From: Streptomyces djakartensis
GTDB lineage: Bacteria > Actinomycetota > Actinomycetes > Streptomycetales > Streptomycetaceae
Direction: 5' to 3'
Assembly: GCF_014651075.1 (NCBI RefSeq)
Contig: NZ_BMWE01000020.1
Span: forward strand, 1 to 64,000
Length of the DNA stretch: 64,000 bases
Shown here: positions 41,885 to 50,104 of the stretch, in pieces
How positions within the stretch are numbered: the stretch's first letter is position 1
Layout of the letters: the number at the start of each line of letters is the position of its first letter
Made by a program: the position numbers and the translations under genes
The notes under the pieces: generated by a model
Told to the model about the DNA's origin: nothing
What the model saw: the letters and a program-made list of their open reading frames with translations, nothing else
Databases searched by the model: none

Positions 41885-43810
41885 CTACCGAATGCTCTGC
41901 AACAGCTGCCCCGTGGCGGTGACGGTCCAGAACGACCAGCCGTTGCGATTCGGATTGACGTGCGGGTTCAGGGCGTGCACCAGGGCGACTGCAGCTCCGC
42001 TGGGGGTCTCGTACTCACCGCGGCCAGGCCCGGAAGGAATGGTCACCGTGCGGGACGAGGGTTCGTAGTAAGCCTGGGTACGTCGGCCCTCGTAGACGGC
42101 GTGGATCTCCACCCCCTGCTCCGTACGGAGCTTCTGAACCTCTGCGCCGATCAAGGTGGGTGCGGTCGGGTCCTCCACGATCAGCTCCTCGTCGGCAGGC
42201 AGCTCGTCGCGGTCCCGGTGGGTGGCCTGCGCGTCGTAGCGGGGAAGACCGAGCAGCTCGTTGAGGACGTTGGCCAGGAAACTCCGGCGCGCGGCCAGGA
42301 AGTCGGGGAAACGGTCCAGGGACCGCAGCTCCGGATCGCGGGGGATCCACTGCTCGGCCAGACGCTCAGGCGCGATCCCCGCCATGTATTCGGCGGGCAG
42401 CCTGGAGGAGATCATCTTGTTCGTCTGGCCGGTGACGAAGGCCAGGTTGGCGAGGCTGTTCCACTCCTCCTTCGCATAAGTCCCCTGGACTCGGGCGCGC
42501 GGGAACACGTGGTGGAATTCGATCTTGGCGCTGCTGTTCATCGGCTGGTCGCTGATGGCGATGTTGGTTGCCCAGTCTCGCGCCGTGCCTCGCAGCGCCG
42601 CGATGTAGAGCAACTTGAAGAAGGGATGCGTGGAGTACTTCTGCTCCAGGTCCCTCGGGTGGAGCGCGCTGTCCCTGGACCGGGTGCCGGAGGCCCGGCG
42701 GATGAGTTCGGCGAACAGGTCCTCTCCCTCACGGGATTTGATCAGCCTGGCCTCCGCGTCGAGCTTGCCCTCGACCTGCAGCGAGTAGTGGCTGAACGCC
42801 ATCGCCGTGTACACCCAGCGGCGCAACAGCTGGGCCTCTCCCGGACGCAGCCTGCCGTCCCGGTGATGCAGCAAGAGGGCGGGCACGATGGTGACGTTCG
42901 GCGACGAGAGGATCTCGGACCGGGGGATCGAGCACTCGCCCTTCAGGAAGTCGATGGCGAAGCGCAGTGCCCTCTCAGTGGCGTGCCAGGCCTCCTTCAG
43001 CGCGGCTTCGTCCATGTCCGCCCCGATGAGCTTGATGTGATGGGCGCCGGTCCCCGCGAGGAGGCTCGTGAGACGCAGGACGGCTTCCCTGTTCAGAGCG
43101 AAGTTGCTGTCCTGCAGTTCCTGGTGGAAGGCGTCCATGGTGTCCAGGCCGTCGGACCAGCGTGCCGCGATGGCGCTGTAGACGAGGTCGCCCTTGGACA
43201 GCCTTCGACCACCCTTGTTCAACCGGGCGAAGAGTTCGGCGACCTCTTCGTAATCGTCGGACTCGTAGGTGATGACGGCGATCTCCTGCCTGCGGATGTC
43301 ATGCACCTTCTGCAGGCGCTGCATCCATTCGCCGAAATGCGGGTCGGAGTATTCGACCCCGGCCGCGTTGAGCACCTGGTGGTACTGCACGTTCTCCTGC
43401 AGCAAGGTGGAAACGCGGAACAACAGGGGATCCTTGCCCTGGATCGCGCTCGGGTTGACGAACTCCTCGGTGCGCACGTCGAAGCGCAGGTCGATGAGCC
43501 GGCCGTCCGCCTTCGACTCCGGCCGGTACACCCAGGCCAGGGAGGTCAGCCGCTGTTGCCCGTCCAGCAGGTAGAGCGGCTGGTGCGCCGGCTTGTCGGC
43601 CTGGACGACGGCAGCCGTCTTGAAGGGGACGGTCAGATTGGTCTTCCACAACAGCAGGGCACCCACGGGGTAGCCCCGGTACAGGGAATCGAAAAGATCT
43701 CGTACGTCCGGCCTCATCCAGACGAAGTCGCGCTGGATGGAGGGAATGACGACCCTGCCCTGCAGCAGGTTCCCGATCTGAGAAATGATCTTTTCGTTCG
43801 CCAGCCCCAT
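41885..43810 (-). CDS. DUF262-HNH (GmrSD-type) protein with RAMA-like C-terminus
   Basis: The 641-residue single-chain protein joins a DUF262 domain to a DUF1524 HNH nuclease. The DUF262 part has the IPSIQRDFVW motif at 22-31, the nucleotide-site motif DGQQRL at 83-88 and FARLNKGGRRLSKGDLVY. The HNH part has IEFHHVFPRA near residue 430, then NSLANLAFVTGQTNKMIS. GmrSD-type proteins with these domains cut modified, often glucosylated, phage DNA. The last 85 residues (AVYEGRRTQAYYEPSSRTV, PSGAAVALVHALN, NRNGWSFWTV) resemble the RAMA/DUF4357 domain found on restriction and methyltransferase proteins. ATG at 43808-43810 follows GGGG. Confidence 0.85.
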   Translation of the reverse strand: MGLANEKIISQIGNLLQGRVVIPSIQRDFVWMRPDVRDLFDSLYRGYPVGALLLWKTNLTVPFKTAAVVQADKPAHQPLYLLDGQQRLTSLAWVYRPESKADGRLIDLRFDVRTEEFVNPSAIQGKDPLLFRVSTLLQENVQYHQVLNAAGVEYSDPHFGEWMQRLQKVHDIRRQEIAVITYESDDYEEVAELFARLNKGGRRLSKGDLVYSAIAARWSDGLDTMDAFHQELQDSNFALNREAVLRLTSLLAGTGAHHIKLIGADMDEAALKEAWHATERALRFAIDFLKGECSIPRSEILSSPNVTIVPALLLHHRDGRLRPGEAQLLRRWVYTAMAFSHYSLQVEGKLDAEARLIKSREGEDLFAELIRRASGTRSRDSALHPRDLEQKYSTHPFFKLLYIAALRGTARDWATNIAISDQPMNSSAKIEFHHVFPRARVQGTYAKEEWNSLANLAFVTGQTNKMISSRLPAEYMAGIAPERLAEQWIPRDPELRSLDRFPDFLAARRSFLANVLNELLGLPRYDAQATHRDRDELPADEELIVEDPTAPTLIGAEVQKLRTEQGVEIHAVYEGRRTQAYYEPSSRTVTIPSGPGRGEYETPSGAAVALVHALNPHVNPNRNGWSFWTVTATGQLLQSIR

Positions 43811-43861
43811 ACTGAAGCCCCCCAACGCGTGAGTGATCTACAGCACACACCATAACTGTCG

Positions 43862-44153
43862 TCGTGGCCCGCTGACTTGTCCCAGCCGCTGCGGGCCCGA
43901 CTCCTCACGCAGCGCCGCGACATCTGCGACCTGCCGGTCGCAGCGGTACGACGCCGGGTCCGGCGGCACCGCCGACCGGCCGGTGCCCCTGAGGTCCAGC
44001 CGGATCAGGGTGCGGTGCGCCGAAAGACCACCGAGGTTCCCCAGGTACACGGAGTCCTGCATCGGCCCCCCCGGGGAGACAGACCAGGGGCGGGCCGTCT
44101 CCCGTGACGTGGTGGGCGAGGGTGGTGCCGTCCGGAGCTGTGAAGGCGGGCAT
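43862..44153 (-). pseudogene. Frameshifted, truncated alpha/beta hydrolase
   Basis: From an ATG at 44153 the minus strand reads MPAFTAPDGTTLAHHVTGDG and PPLVCLPGG, a typical alpha/beta hydrolase opening. At a run of seven C bases (44066-44072) the homology moves to another frame, PMQDSVYLGNLGG, then LIRLDLRGTGRSAVP and YRCDRQVADVAALRE, and ends near 43862. The nucleophile-elbow and later catalytic residues are missing. One indel at the C run plus a truncation explains it. A base-call error could cause the shift but not the truncation. No other gene is seen in 43826-44244. Confidence 0.65.
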
Positions 44154-44244
44154 GGGCGCGAGACCGGCAGGCGGCGGACTCCGGGGCAACGGGATATCGG
44201 CCGAGTGCGGGGAGACCGGTGGGAGCGGGCCCGGGCCTCCAGAG

Positions 44245-45159
44245 CTATTCCGGCGGAGTAGGAGTGTCGTGGGTGCGGTACATCGCCTGGACGTCCAGCT
44301 CCAGTTGCACCGTCGGGCCGACCACCGCGATGCCCCGGGCCAGCATGGAACGCCAGTTGAGGGTGAAGTCCTCGCGGTGCAGTTCCGCCGTCGCCAGGGC
44401 CGCGCAGCGCAGTTCCTCCCCGTAGCCGCCGTTCACCGTGCCCAGGTACGTCGTGTCGAGGGAGACGGAGCGGCTGACGCCGTGCATCGTCAGGGAGCCC
44501 AGCAGCGACCACTTGCTGCCACCCCGGTAGGCGAAGCGGGTACTCACGAAGTCGATGTACGGGAAGCGGTCGACGTCCAGGAAGTCCGCGGACCGCAGAT
44601 GGTTGTCGCGGGTGGTGTTGCCGGTGGTGATGCTGGAGGCGTCGATGCGGACACGCACCCGGGAGTCGGTCATGACGTGGGCGACCTGGATCCCGCCGTC
44701 GAAGCGCTCGAAGCGGCCGTGGACGTTGGCCATGCCGACGTGCTTGGCGATGAACCGGATCGCGGTGTGCGGCGGGTCGAAGAGCCAGGTTCCGGGCGTC
44801 GGCAGCTGGAGGGCTTCGGCCGGTCGCAGCCAGACCCGCTCGGTGGGTGTCGACGCGCCCGCCGGAAGCTCGATGGTCTCGCGGTGCGGCTGGAGGCCCT
44901 CCGCCGCGATCATCAGGCTGTACCGGCCGGGCGGCAGTGCCGCGACGAAGTAGCCGTACGGGTCGGTCGTCCCGCGGGCGGCCACCCGGTGGGTGTCCAG
45001 GGCGGTGACGGTGACGTCCGCGGCGGCCAGGGGCGTGCCCATCGGGTCGACGACCTCGCGGGCCACGGCACCCGCGCCGGACGGAAGGGGGAGGGCGAGG
45101 CCCGCCGCCGCGGCGGAGGCGCCCTTGAGCCGCCGTCGCCGGAGCAGTGCGAGGGCCAT
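44245..45159 (-). CDS. YceI-family protein with carboxypeptidase-regulatory-like domain
   Basis: The 304-residue protein has an N-terminal basic stretch and a short hydrophobic segment (ALLRRRRLKGASAAAAGLAL). A carboxypeptidase-regulatory-like beta domain follows (VVDPMGTPLAAADVTV, YGYFVAALPPGRYSLMI), then a YceI lipocalin-like domain (TWLFDPPHTAIRFIAKH, FLDVDRFPYIDFVST, LTMHGVSRSVSLD). YceI proteins bind isoprenoid or amphiphilic molecules. ATG at 45157-45159 follows GAAAGG. About 120 bp upstream lies a copy of the palindrome found before the hydroxyquinol operon, so the same activator may control it. Confidence 0.82.
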   Translation of the reverse strand: MALALLRRRRLKGASAAAAGLALPLPSGAGAVAREVVDPMGTPLAAADVTVTALDTHRVAARGTTDPYGYFVAALPPGRYSLMIAAEGLQPHRETIELPAGASTPTERVWLRPAEALQLPTPGTWLFDPPHTAIRFIAKHVGMANVHGRFERFDGGIQVAHVMTDSRVRVRIDASSITTGNTTRDNHLRSADFLDVDRFPYIDFVSTRFAYRGGSKWSLLGSLTMHGVSRSVSLDTTYLGTVNGGYGEELRCAALATAELHREDFTLNWRSMLARGIAVVGPTVQLELDVQAMYRTHDTPTPPE

Positions 45160-45279
45160 GTGGTTCACCTTTCTTCGGGGTGCGCGGCCGTACGGCGGCG
45201 GTTCAGCGCACACCGACGGCCGCACCTGCTGCGGTCACACCCCCTTTGTCGATCTTGCCAGTCCGGGAATCGGTCCGGG

Positions 45280-45296
45280 TGTCTCATTTCGAGACA
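45280..45296. promoter_or_regulatory. Second copy of the AcoR-type operator TGTCTC-N5-GAGACA
   Basis: TGTCTCATTTCGAGACA is a perfect 6-5-6 palindrome that differs from the copy at 50027-50043 by one spacer base. It starts one base before the SDR stop codon region and lies 121-137 bp upstream of the YceI gene. Both copies are preceded by CGGTCCGG. Confidence 0.7.
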
Positions 45297-45297
45297 G

Positions 45298-46143
45298 TCA
45301 GGACCGCCGCTCCTTGAAGGAGTCCGCGTGCTCGGCGGCCCACTGGGCGAAGGTGCGCGCCGGGCGGCCGGTGACCTTCTCGACGGTGCCGGAGACCGTA
45401 CGGCCCACCTCCGGGGTGTTCCCGTACGCCTGGAGCAGGAAGCCGATCACGTCCTCGGGGAGGTACTCCGCCCGCCACTGCGCCAGGGCCTGCTCCTCGG
45501 TCAGCTCGACCAGGGCGATGTCCCGGCCGAGTTCGGCGGCGATGGTCGCCACCTTGTCGCCGACGGTGAGCACTTCGGGTCCGGTGATCACGTACTCCTG
45601 ATGTCCGTGCCCCTCCTCCGTGAGCGCGACCGCGGCGACGGCGCCGATGTCGCCCTCGTGGACCATGGCGCTCAGCCGTGCGACGAACGGCTCGCGGACC
45701 TCTCCCGAGGCGATGATCCCGTCCGCCCATTCCAGCGCGTTGGCCATGAACTCGACGGGCATGAGGACGGTCCAGTCCACACCGTCGGCGGCCCGCACCG
45801 AGTCCTCCAGCGGGGTCGGCCCGCCGCCGTGCAGCACGGTGATCCGGCGGACGCCGGCCGAGCGGGCCAGTTCGAGGATCCGCGGGCCGGTCTCCAGCGG
45901 GGTGAAGGCCGCCCCGCCGAAGGTGATCAGATGGAGGCCGGTGACCCCCTCGAGGGCGGAGGCCAGGCTGTCGGGCCGAGTCAGATCGCCCTCGGCGACT
46001 TCCACTCCGGCCGGGAGAACGGCCCGCGCTGCGTCCCGGGTGAGGGCGCGGACCGCGTGGCCCCGGGCGAGGAGTTCGGCGACGACCTGACGGCCGACGG
46101 TTCCCGTGGCGCCGGTGACGAGAGCCTTCTGTGTCTGTGTCAT
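45298..46143 (-). CDS. NmrA-like SDR family NAD(P)-binding protein
   Basis: A 281-residue atypical short-chain dehydrogenase. It has the N-terminal NAD(P) motif VTGATGTVGRQVVAEL at about residues 8-23, AEGDLTRPDSLASAL, and an NmrA-type substrate region (MPVEFMANALEWADG, ARLSAMVHEGDIGAVAA) without a clear catalytic Tyr-x3-Lys. Relatives act as redox sensors or NAD(P)H-dependent reductases of quinone-like compounds. It lies 25 nt after the maleylacetate reductase gene on the same strand and is probably the last gene of the hydroxyquinol operon. The in-frame upstream extension lacks a ribosome site, so ATG 46143 is chosen. Confidence 0.82.
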   Translation of the reverse strand: MTQTQKALVTGATGTVGRQVVAELLARGHAVRALTRDAARAVLPAGVEVAEGDLTRPDSLASALEGVTGLHLITFGGAAFTPLETGPRILELARSAGVRRITVLHGGGPTPLEDSVRAADGVDWTVLMPVEFMANALEWADGIIASGEVREPFVARLSAMVHEGDIGAVAAVALTEEGHGHQEYVITGPEVLTVGDKVATIAAELGRDIALVELTEEQALAQWRAEYLPEDVIGFLLQAYGNTPEVGRTVSGTVEKVTGRPARTFAQWAAEHADSFKERRS

Positions 46144-46168
46144 GCGAGGACCGTAGGAAGCCTCGCGG

Positions 46169-47269
46169 TCATCCACGGTCCGCGATCCGGAGCCGGACCG
46201 GCTCCGGCGGGCCTCCCTCGTACGCCGCGAGCAGCACGGCCCGAGCGCCGTCCGCCGTCACCGGGCGCGGGTTCGGGTACGGTTCGCCCGCGACCTGGTT
46301 CGCCGCCGGTGCCACGTCGTCTTCGGTCAGGCCGAGTCCGGCGAGGGACCGTGGCGCGCCGAGGCGGCGGGCCAGCTCCCACAGGGCGCGGGGCACGTCC
46401 TCGGCGCCGAGGGCCCGGCGCAGCACGGTCAGCGCCCGCGGGGCGGCGGGCGCGTTGTACGCGAGGGCGTACGGCAGCATCACGGTGTGGGTCTCGGCGT
46501 GCGGCAGCCCGTATGTGCCGCCCAGTACGTGGCACGTCTTGTGGTGCAGTCCCATCGTGGTCGCGCCGAGGCAGGCGCCGCACAGCCACGCCGCGTACAG
46601 GGCCCGGCCGCGCGCGTCCAGGTCCTCGGGGTCGGCGGCCAGCCGCGGCAGTGCCTCGGCCATGGCACGTACGCCCTCCTCGGCCATGACCGAGACGAGC
46701 GGGGAGGCGTCCGGGGCGTACAGCGCCTCCGCGGCGTGCGCCAGCGCGTTGACACCGCTGGTGACGGTCAGAGGGACGGGCAGGGAGAGGGTGAGCCGGG
46801 GGTCGTAGACGACGCTGCGGGGCTGCACGGCCGGGTCGCGGCCGGTGCGCTTGGTGCCGTGCTCGGTCAGGCCCCAGACCGGGGTCATCTCGGAACCCGA
46901 GTAGGTCGAGGGGACGGCGATCAGCGGCAACCCGGTGCGCAGGGCGATCGCCTTGCCGAGTCCGATGGCGGAGCCGCCGCCGACCGCGACGCACCCGTCC
47001 GCCCCGGCGGCGCGTGCCACGGCGACGGCCCGGTCCGCGTCCTCGACGGGCACGTGCATCCGTGCCTCTGGGTGCACGCCCGCGCAGGTGTCGCCGAGCG
47101 CGTCCGCGACGGCCCGGGCGACGGGCTCGCCGCGGTGGCCGCACACGACGAGCAGCCGCCGCAGACCGAGGCGTGCGGCCTCGCCCGGGGTGGCGGTGAC
47201 GGCGGCGCCGGGACGGAAGACGACGCGCACGGGGCGGGTCTCGTAGGAGAAGTCGTCCTGGAACGTCAT
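46169..47269 (-). CDS. Maleylacetate reductase (iron-containing alcohol dehydrogenase family)
   Basis: The 366-residue protein has the family III dehydrogenase pattern: VGGGSAIGLGKAIAL for the dinucleotide, PSTYSGSEMTPVWG, and the metal-binding histidines in NALAHAAEALY, LHHKTCHVLGG and LPHAETHTVMLPY. In maleylacetate reductase the enzyme reduces maleylacetate to 3-oxoadipate with NAD(P)H. The ATG overlaps the stop of the intradiol dioxygenase gene by 4 nt. The paired order dioxygenase-reductase is the normal arrangement of hydroxyquinol and chlorocatechol pathways. Confidence 0.9.
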   Translation of the reverse strand: MTFQDDFSYETRPVRVVFRPGAAVTATPGEAARLGLRRLLVVCGHRGEPVARAVADALGDTCAGVHPEARMHVPVEDADRAVAVARAAGADGCVAVGGGSAIGLGKAIALRTGLPLIAVPSTYSGSEMTPVWGLTEHGTKRTGRDPAVQPRSVVYDPRLTLSLPVPLTVTSGVNALAHAAEALYAPDASPLVSVMAEEGVRAMAEALPRLAADPEDLDARGRALYAAWLCGACLGATTMGLHHKTCHVLGGTYGLPHAETHTVMLPYALAYNAPAAPRALTVLRRALGAEDVPRALWELARRLGAPRSLAGLGLTEDDVAPAANQVAGEPYPNPRPVTADGARAVLLAAYEGGPPEPVRLRIADRG

Positions 47270-48135
47270 GACGCCCGCTCCAGGACGAGGTCGAAGCGTG
47301 CGTGCCGGAAGGGGTTGGGCACGCCGAACTCCCGGGCAAGGGGCGGGTCGTCGGTCATAGCGAAGTCCTGGACGAGGTTCCGCTTCACGGCGAACACCGC
47401 GTCGGAGTCGAGGTAGTCGCCCCCGGCCACGAAGATGTGGGTGGTGACGGGCGTGTGTTCCGCGGCGGTGGCGATGAAGTGGATGTGCGCGGGACGGTAG
47501 GGGTGCCGTCCGGTCGCGCGCAGCAGGTCGCCGACCGGGCCGTCGGTGGGGATCGGGTACGGCGCCGGGACGCAGGTGCGGAACCAGAAGCGGCCCTCGG
47601 CGTCCGTGGTGAACAGTCCGCGTCCGTTGCCCGCGGGCTGCACGCCGGGCTGCTGGACGTCGTAGTAGCCCTTGTCGTCGGCCTGCCAGACGTCGACTGC
47701 GGCGCCGGGCAGGGGCGTGCCGTCCGCGGACAGCACCCGGCCGCTGACGACGCACGGCTCGCCGCCGCCGACCAGGTCGATGCCGTCGCCCAGGGCACGG
47801 ACCGGCGACTCGGTCATGTGGAAGGGGCCGAGCACGGTCGACTCGGTGACGCCGGGCGTGTGGTGGCCGCCCAGGGTCTCCACGAGCATGGAGAGGCCGA
47901 GCACGTCCGACAGCAGGATGAACTCCTGCCGGGTGTCGGTGCAGGACTGCCCGGTCGCCGTGAGGAAGGCGATGGCCTTCTCCCACTCCTCCTGGGTGAG
48001 CCGGGTCTCGCGCGCGAAGTCGTGCAGGTGGCGGACGAGGCCGGTGAGCAGCTCGCGCAGCCGTGGGTCGGTGGTCCCGCGGAGGGCGGCGAGGGCCTGC
48101 TCGGTGACGCTGGTCCCGGTCGCGTCGGTGGTCAT
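47266..48135 (-). CDS. Hydroxyquinol 1,2-dioxygenase (intradiol ring-cleavage)
   Basis: The 289-residue protein has the intradiol dioxygenase N-terminal dimerisation domain (LLTGLVRHLHDFARETRLTQ) and the TVLGPFHM start of the catalytic domain. The Fe(III) ligands are visible as tyrosine in DDKGYYDVQ and in HPYRPAHIHF, with the two histidines of that motif. It would convert hydroxyquinol (1,2,4-trihydroxybenzene) to maleylacetate; the pairing with maleylacetate reductase and a TfdB-like monooxygenase favours this over catechol. ATG at 48133-48135 has GAGG upstream. An in-frame ATG at 48189 would add an improbable acidic 18-residue leader. Confidence 0.87.
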   Translation of the reverse strand: MTTDATGTSVTEQALAALRGTTDPRLRELLTGLVRHLHDFARETRLTQEEWEKAIAFLTATGQSCTDTRQEFILLSDVLGLSMLVETLGGHHTPGVTESTVLGPFHMTESPVRALGDGIDLVGGGEPCVVSGRVLSADGTPLPGAAVDVWQADDKGYYDVQQPGVQPAGNGRGLFTTDAEGRFWFRTCVPAPYPIPTDGPVGDLLRATGRHPYRPAHIHFIATAAEHTPVTTHIFVAGGDYLDSDAVFAVKRNLVQDFAMTDDPPLAREFGVPNPFRHARFDLVLERAS

Positions 48136-48199
48136 CCCCGGCTCCTCGTCGTCTGCGTCCGCTTCTTCCGTTTCCTCTTCTTCGTCCATGATGGCGCGT

Positions 48200-49948
48200 T
48201 CAGACGTGTCCGAGGATCCGCCGGAGCGCGTCGGCCAGCAGCTCTCCGGCGTCCGGGGCGGCCGAGGCGTGCCGGAAGGCGACGAACCCATCGGGCCGTA
48301 CCAGCAGGGCGCCCCCGTCGGAGATCTCGCTGAGCCGCGCCCAGTCCCCGTACGGGTCCTCGTACTCCTGCCCGGGGCCGATCACCACTGTGGCGATCTC
48401 CGCCTCCTGGGCCTCGGCAGCCCGCACCCAGGCCTCTCCCCCGATGCCGGTCAGCAGGGTGAAGCGGCCCCGGCCGACGGTGTCGAGGGTGGACAGGGTG
48501 CGGGTACCGGAGGTGATCCAGGCGTGCGGGAGCCGGGCGCCGGGGCGGGTGGACGGCTGGTGGTGCAGCTCGGGGTCGCGGTCGAAGCCGGGGTCGGGCG
48601 TACCGTCCGGGACGATCGCCGCGGAGCTTTCAGCGGGATAGCGCTGGTTGAGGTCGACGCCGTGCGCGTTGAACTCGTACACCTTGAAGGCGATCGCCTC
48701 GCGCAGCCGGGCGCGCTGCTTCGCCGCGGCCTCGGTGGCGTCCTTGCGGGCGGCGATGTTGGCCCACAGCTGCTCGGGGGTCTGCGGTGAGAGGCCGTCG
48801 AGCGCCTCGAAGACGGGGGCGGTCTCCCGGATGGACCGGTTGGCGCGGGTGACGATCTGCCGGCCGATGGGCGCCCGTTCGGCGGTGTAGCTGTCGAGCA
48901 GCCTGGGGTGGGCGGTGCCGTCGAGGACCAGCTTCAGCTTCCACGCCAGGTTGTAGGCGTCCTGGACGGAGGTGTTGGAGCCGAGACCGTTGGACGGCGG
49001 ATGGCGGTGCACGGCGTCGCCCGCGCAGAAGACACGGCCGTTCGCGTACGTCTCGGCGTACATCTCGTTGACGGTCCACGCCGAGCTCGACTTCACGGTC
49101 ACCGGCACCGCGTCGTCCCCCACCAGCTTGCGGACGATCGACTCGGCGTACTCGGTGGTCAGGTCGGGGGCGCCCGCGGTGACGTCGTAGCCCCACACGA
49201 TCAGCCACTCGTTCCAGGGGCGGACGCAGCGCACCAGGCCCGCGCCGATGCCGCCGACCGTCGCGCCGGGCGCGAGGACCCAGTAGAGGGTGGACGGGCG
49301 GTGGGCGGTGTACCGGGTGAGGTCCGCCTCGAAGACGATGTTGATGCTGCCGGCCACGCCCATCTGGCCGCCCATCGGCAGGCCGGCGTCCGTGGCGACC
49401 TTGGACCGTCCGCCGTCGGCGCCGATCAGGTACCTGGCGCGGATCTGGTACGTGTCGCCGCGCAGCCGGTCGCGGACGGTGGCCGTGACGCCGTCGGCGT
49501 CCTGGGTGTGGGAGAGGTACTCGGTCTCGAAGCGCAGGCGGGTGCCGCGGGCGACGGCCGCGTTCACGAGGACCGGCTCCATGAGGTGCTGTGGCATGTC
49601 GCACATGCGGGTGGGGCTGGCGAGTTGGTGGGCGGCCTGCACGAGCGGGTCGTTGCCCCAGGAGCGCACCCGGCCCAGTTCCTCGCCCGCCAGGCTGGTG
49701 CAGAACGTCGTGTTGCCCATCAGGTGCTGCGGGGTGGCCTTCGCGATGACCTCGTCCTCGACGCCGAGGTCGCGCAGCACCTCCATGGTGCGCTGGTTGG
49801 TGATGTGCGCGCGGGGGGTGTCGGCGAGGCTCGCGTAGCGGGTGACCATGATGTTGGGCACGCCGTAGGTGCTCAGGGCGAGCGCGGCCGAGGCACCGGC
49901 CGGGCCGCTGCCCACGACGAGGACGTCGGTCTCGACGGCGGTGGACAC
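48200..49948 (-). CDS. FAD-dependent aromatic monooxygenase (TfdB/resorcinol hydroxylase-like)
   Basis: A 582-residue class A flavoprotein hydroxylase. It has the FAD motif VLVVGSGPAGASAALAL at residues 10-26, the NAD(P)H-binding-site segment RYLIGADGGRSKVA near 180, and the GD motif RVFCAGDAVHRHPP near 303. The late segments SNTSVQDAYNLAWKLKLVLDG and the C-terminal thioredoxin-like tail are as in TfdB-type phenol hydroxylases. It most likely ortho-hydroxylates resorcinol or a related phenol to hydroxyquinol. GTG at 49946-49948 follows AGGAG; an ATG 45 nt upstream lacks a ribosome site. It starts the catabolic operon, divergent from the activator gene. Confidence 0.88.
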   Translation of the reverse strand: MSTAVETDVLVVGSGPAGASAALALSTYGVPNIMVTRYASLADTPRAHITNQRTMEVLRDLGVEDEVIAKATPQHLMGNTTFCTSLAGEELGRVRSWGNDPLVQAAHQLASPTRMCDMPQHLMEPVLVNAAVARGTRLRFETEYLSHTQDADGVTATVRDRLRGDTYQIRARYLIGADGGRSKVATDAGLPMGGQMGVAGSINIVFEADLTRYTAHRPSTLYWVLAPGATVGGIGAGLVRCVRPWNEWLIVWGYDVTAGAPDLTTEYAESIVRKLVGDDAVPVTVKSSSAWTVNEMYAETYANGRVFCAGDAVHRHPPSNGLGSNTSVQDAYNLAWKLKLVLDGTAHPRLLDSYTAERAPIGRQIVTRANRSIRETAPVFEALDGLSPQTPEQLWANIAARKDATEAAAKQRARLREAIAFKVYEFNAHGVDLNQRYPAESSAAIVPDGTPDPGFDRDPELHHQPSTRPGARLPHAWITSGTRTLSTLDTVGRGRFTLLTGIGGEAWVRAAEAQEAEIATVVIGPGQEYEDPYGDWARLSEISDGGALLVRPDGFVAFRHASAAPDAGELLADALRRILGHV

Positions 49949-50019
49949 GGGGGGCTCCTGCGAAAGGTGTTGTGGCGGCGGGGAATCGGGCATTCATGAT
50001 CATGGCCTGCGCGGTCCGG

Positions 50020-50050
50020 CCGCGGGTGTCTCATTACGAGACACCCGCGG
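50020..50050. promoter_or_regulatory. 31-bp perfect palindrome, candidate activator site of the hydroxyquinol operon
   Basis: CCGCGGGTGTCTC and its exact complement flank ATTAC (13-5-13), between the divergent operon and activator genes. The core TGTCTC-N5-GAGACA recurs at 45280-45296. It lies upstream of the activator promoter (TTGCCC 50068-50073, 16-nt spacer, TACGGT 50090-50095). Confidence 0.75.
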
Positions 50051-50104
50051 GACGGACACCGCGGTTGTTGCCCGTTCAACGGAACCCGCTACGGTGGCTG
50101 TGCC

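Noticed and set aside
48136..48189. Extended acidic N-terminus of the hydroxyquinol dioxygenase from ATG 48189
   Set aside because: No ribosome site precedes 48189, the extension is a run of Glu/Asp with no family counterpart, and GAGGAG within it serves as ribosome site for ATG 48135.
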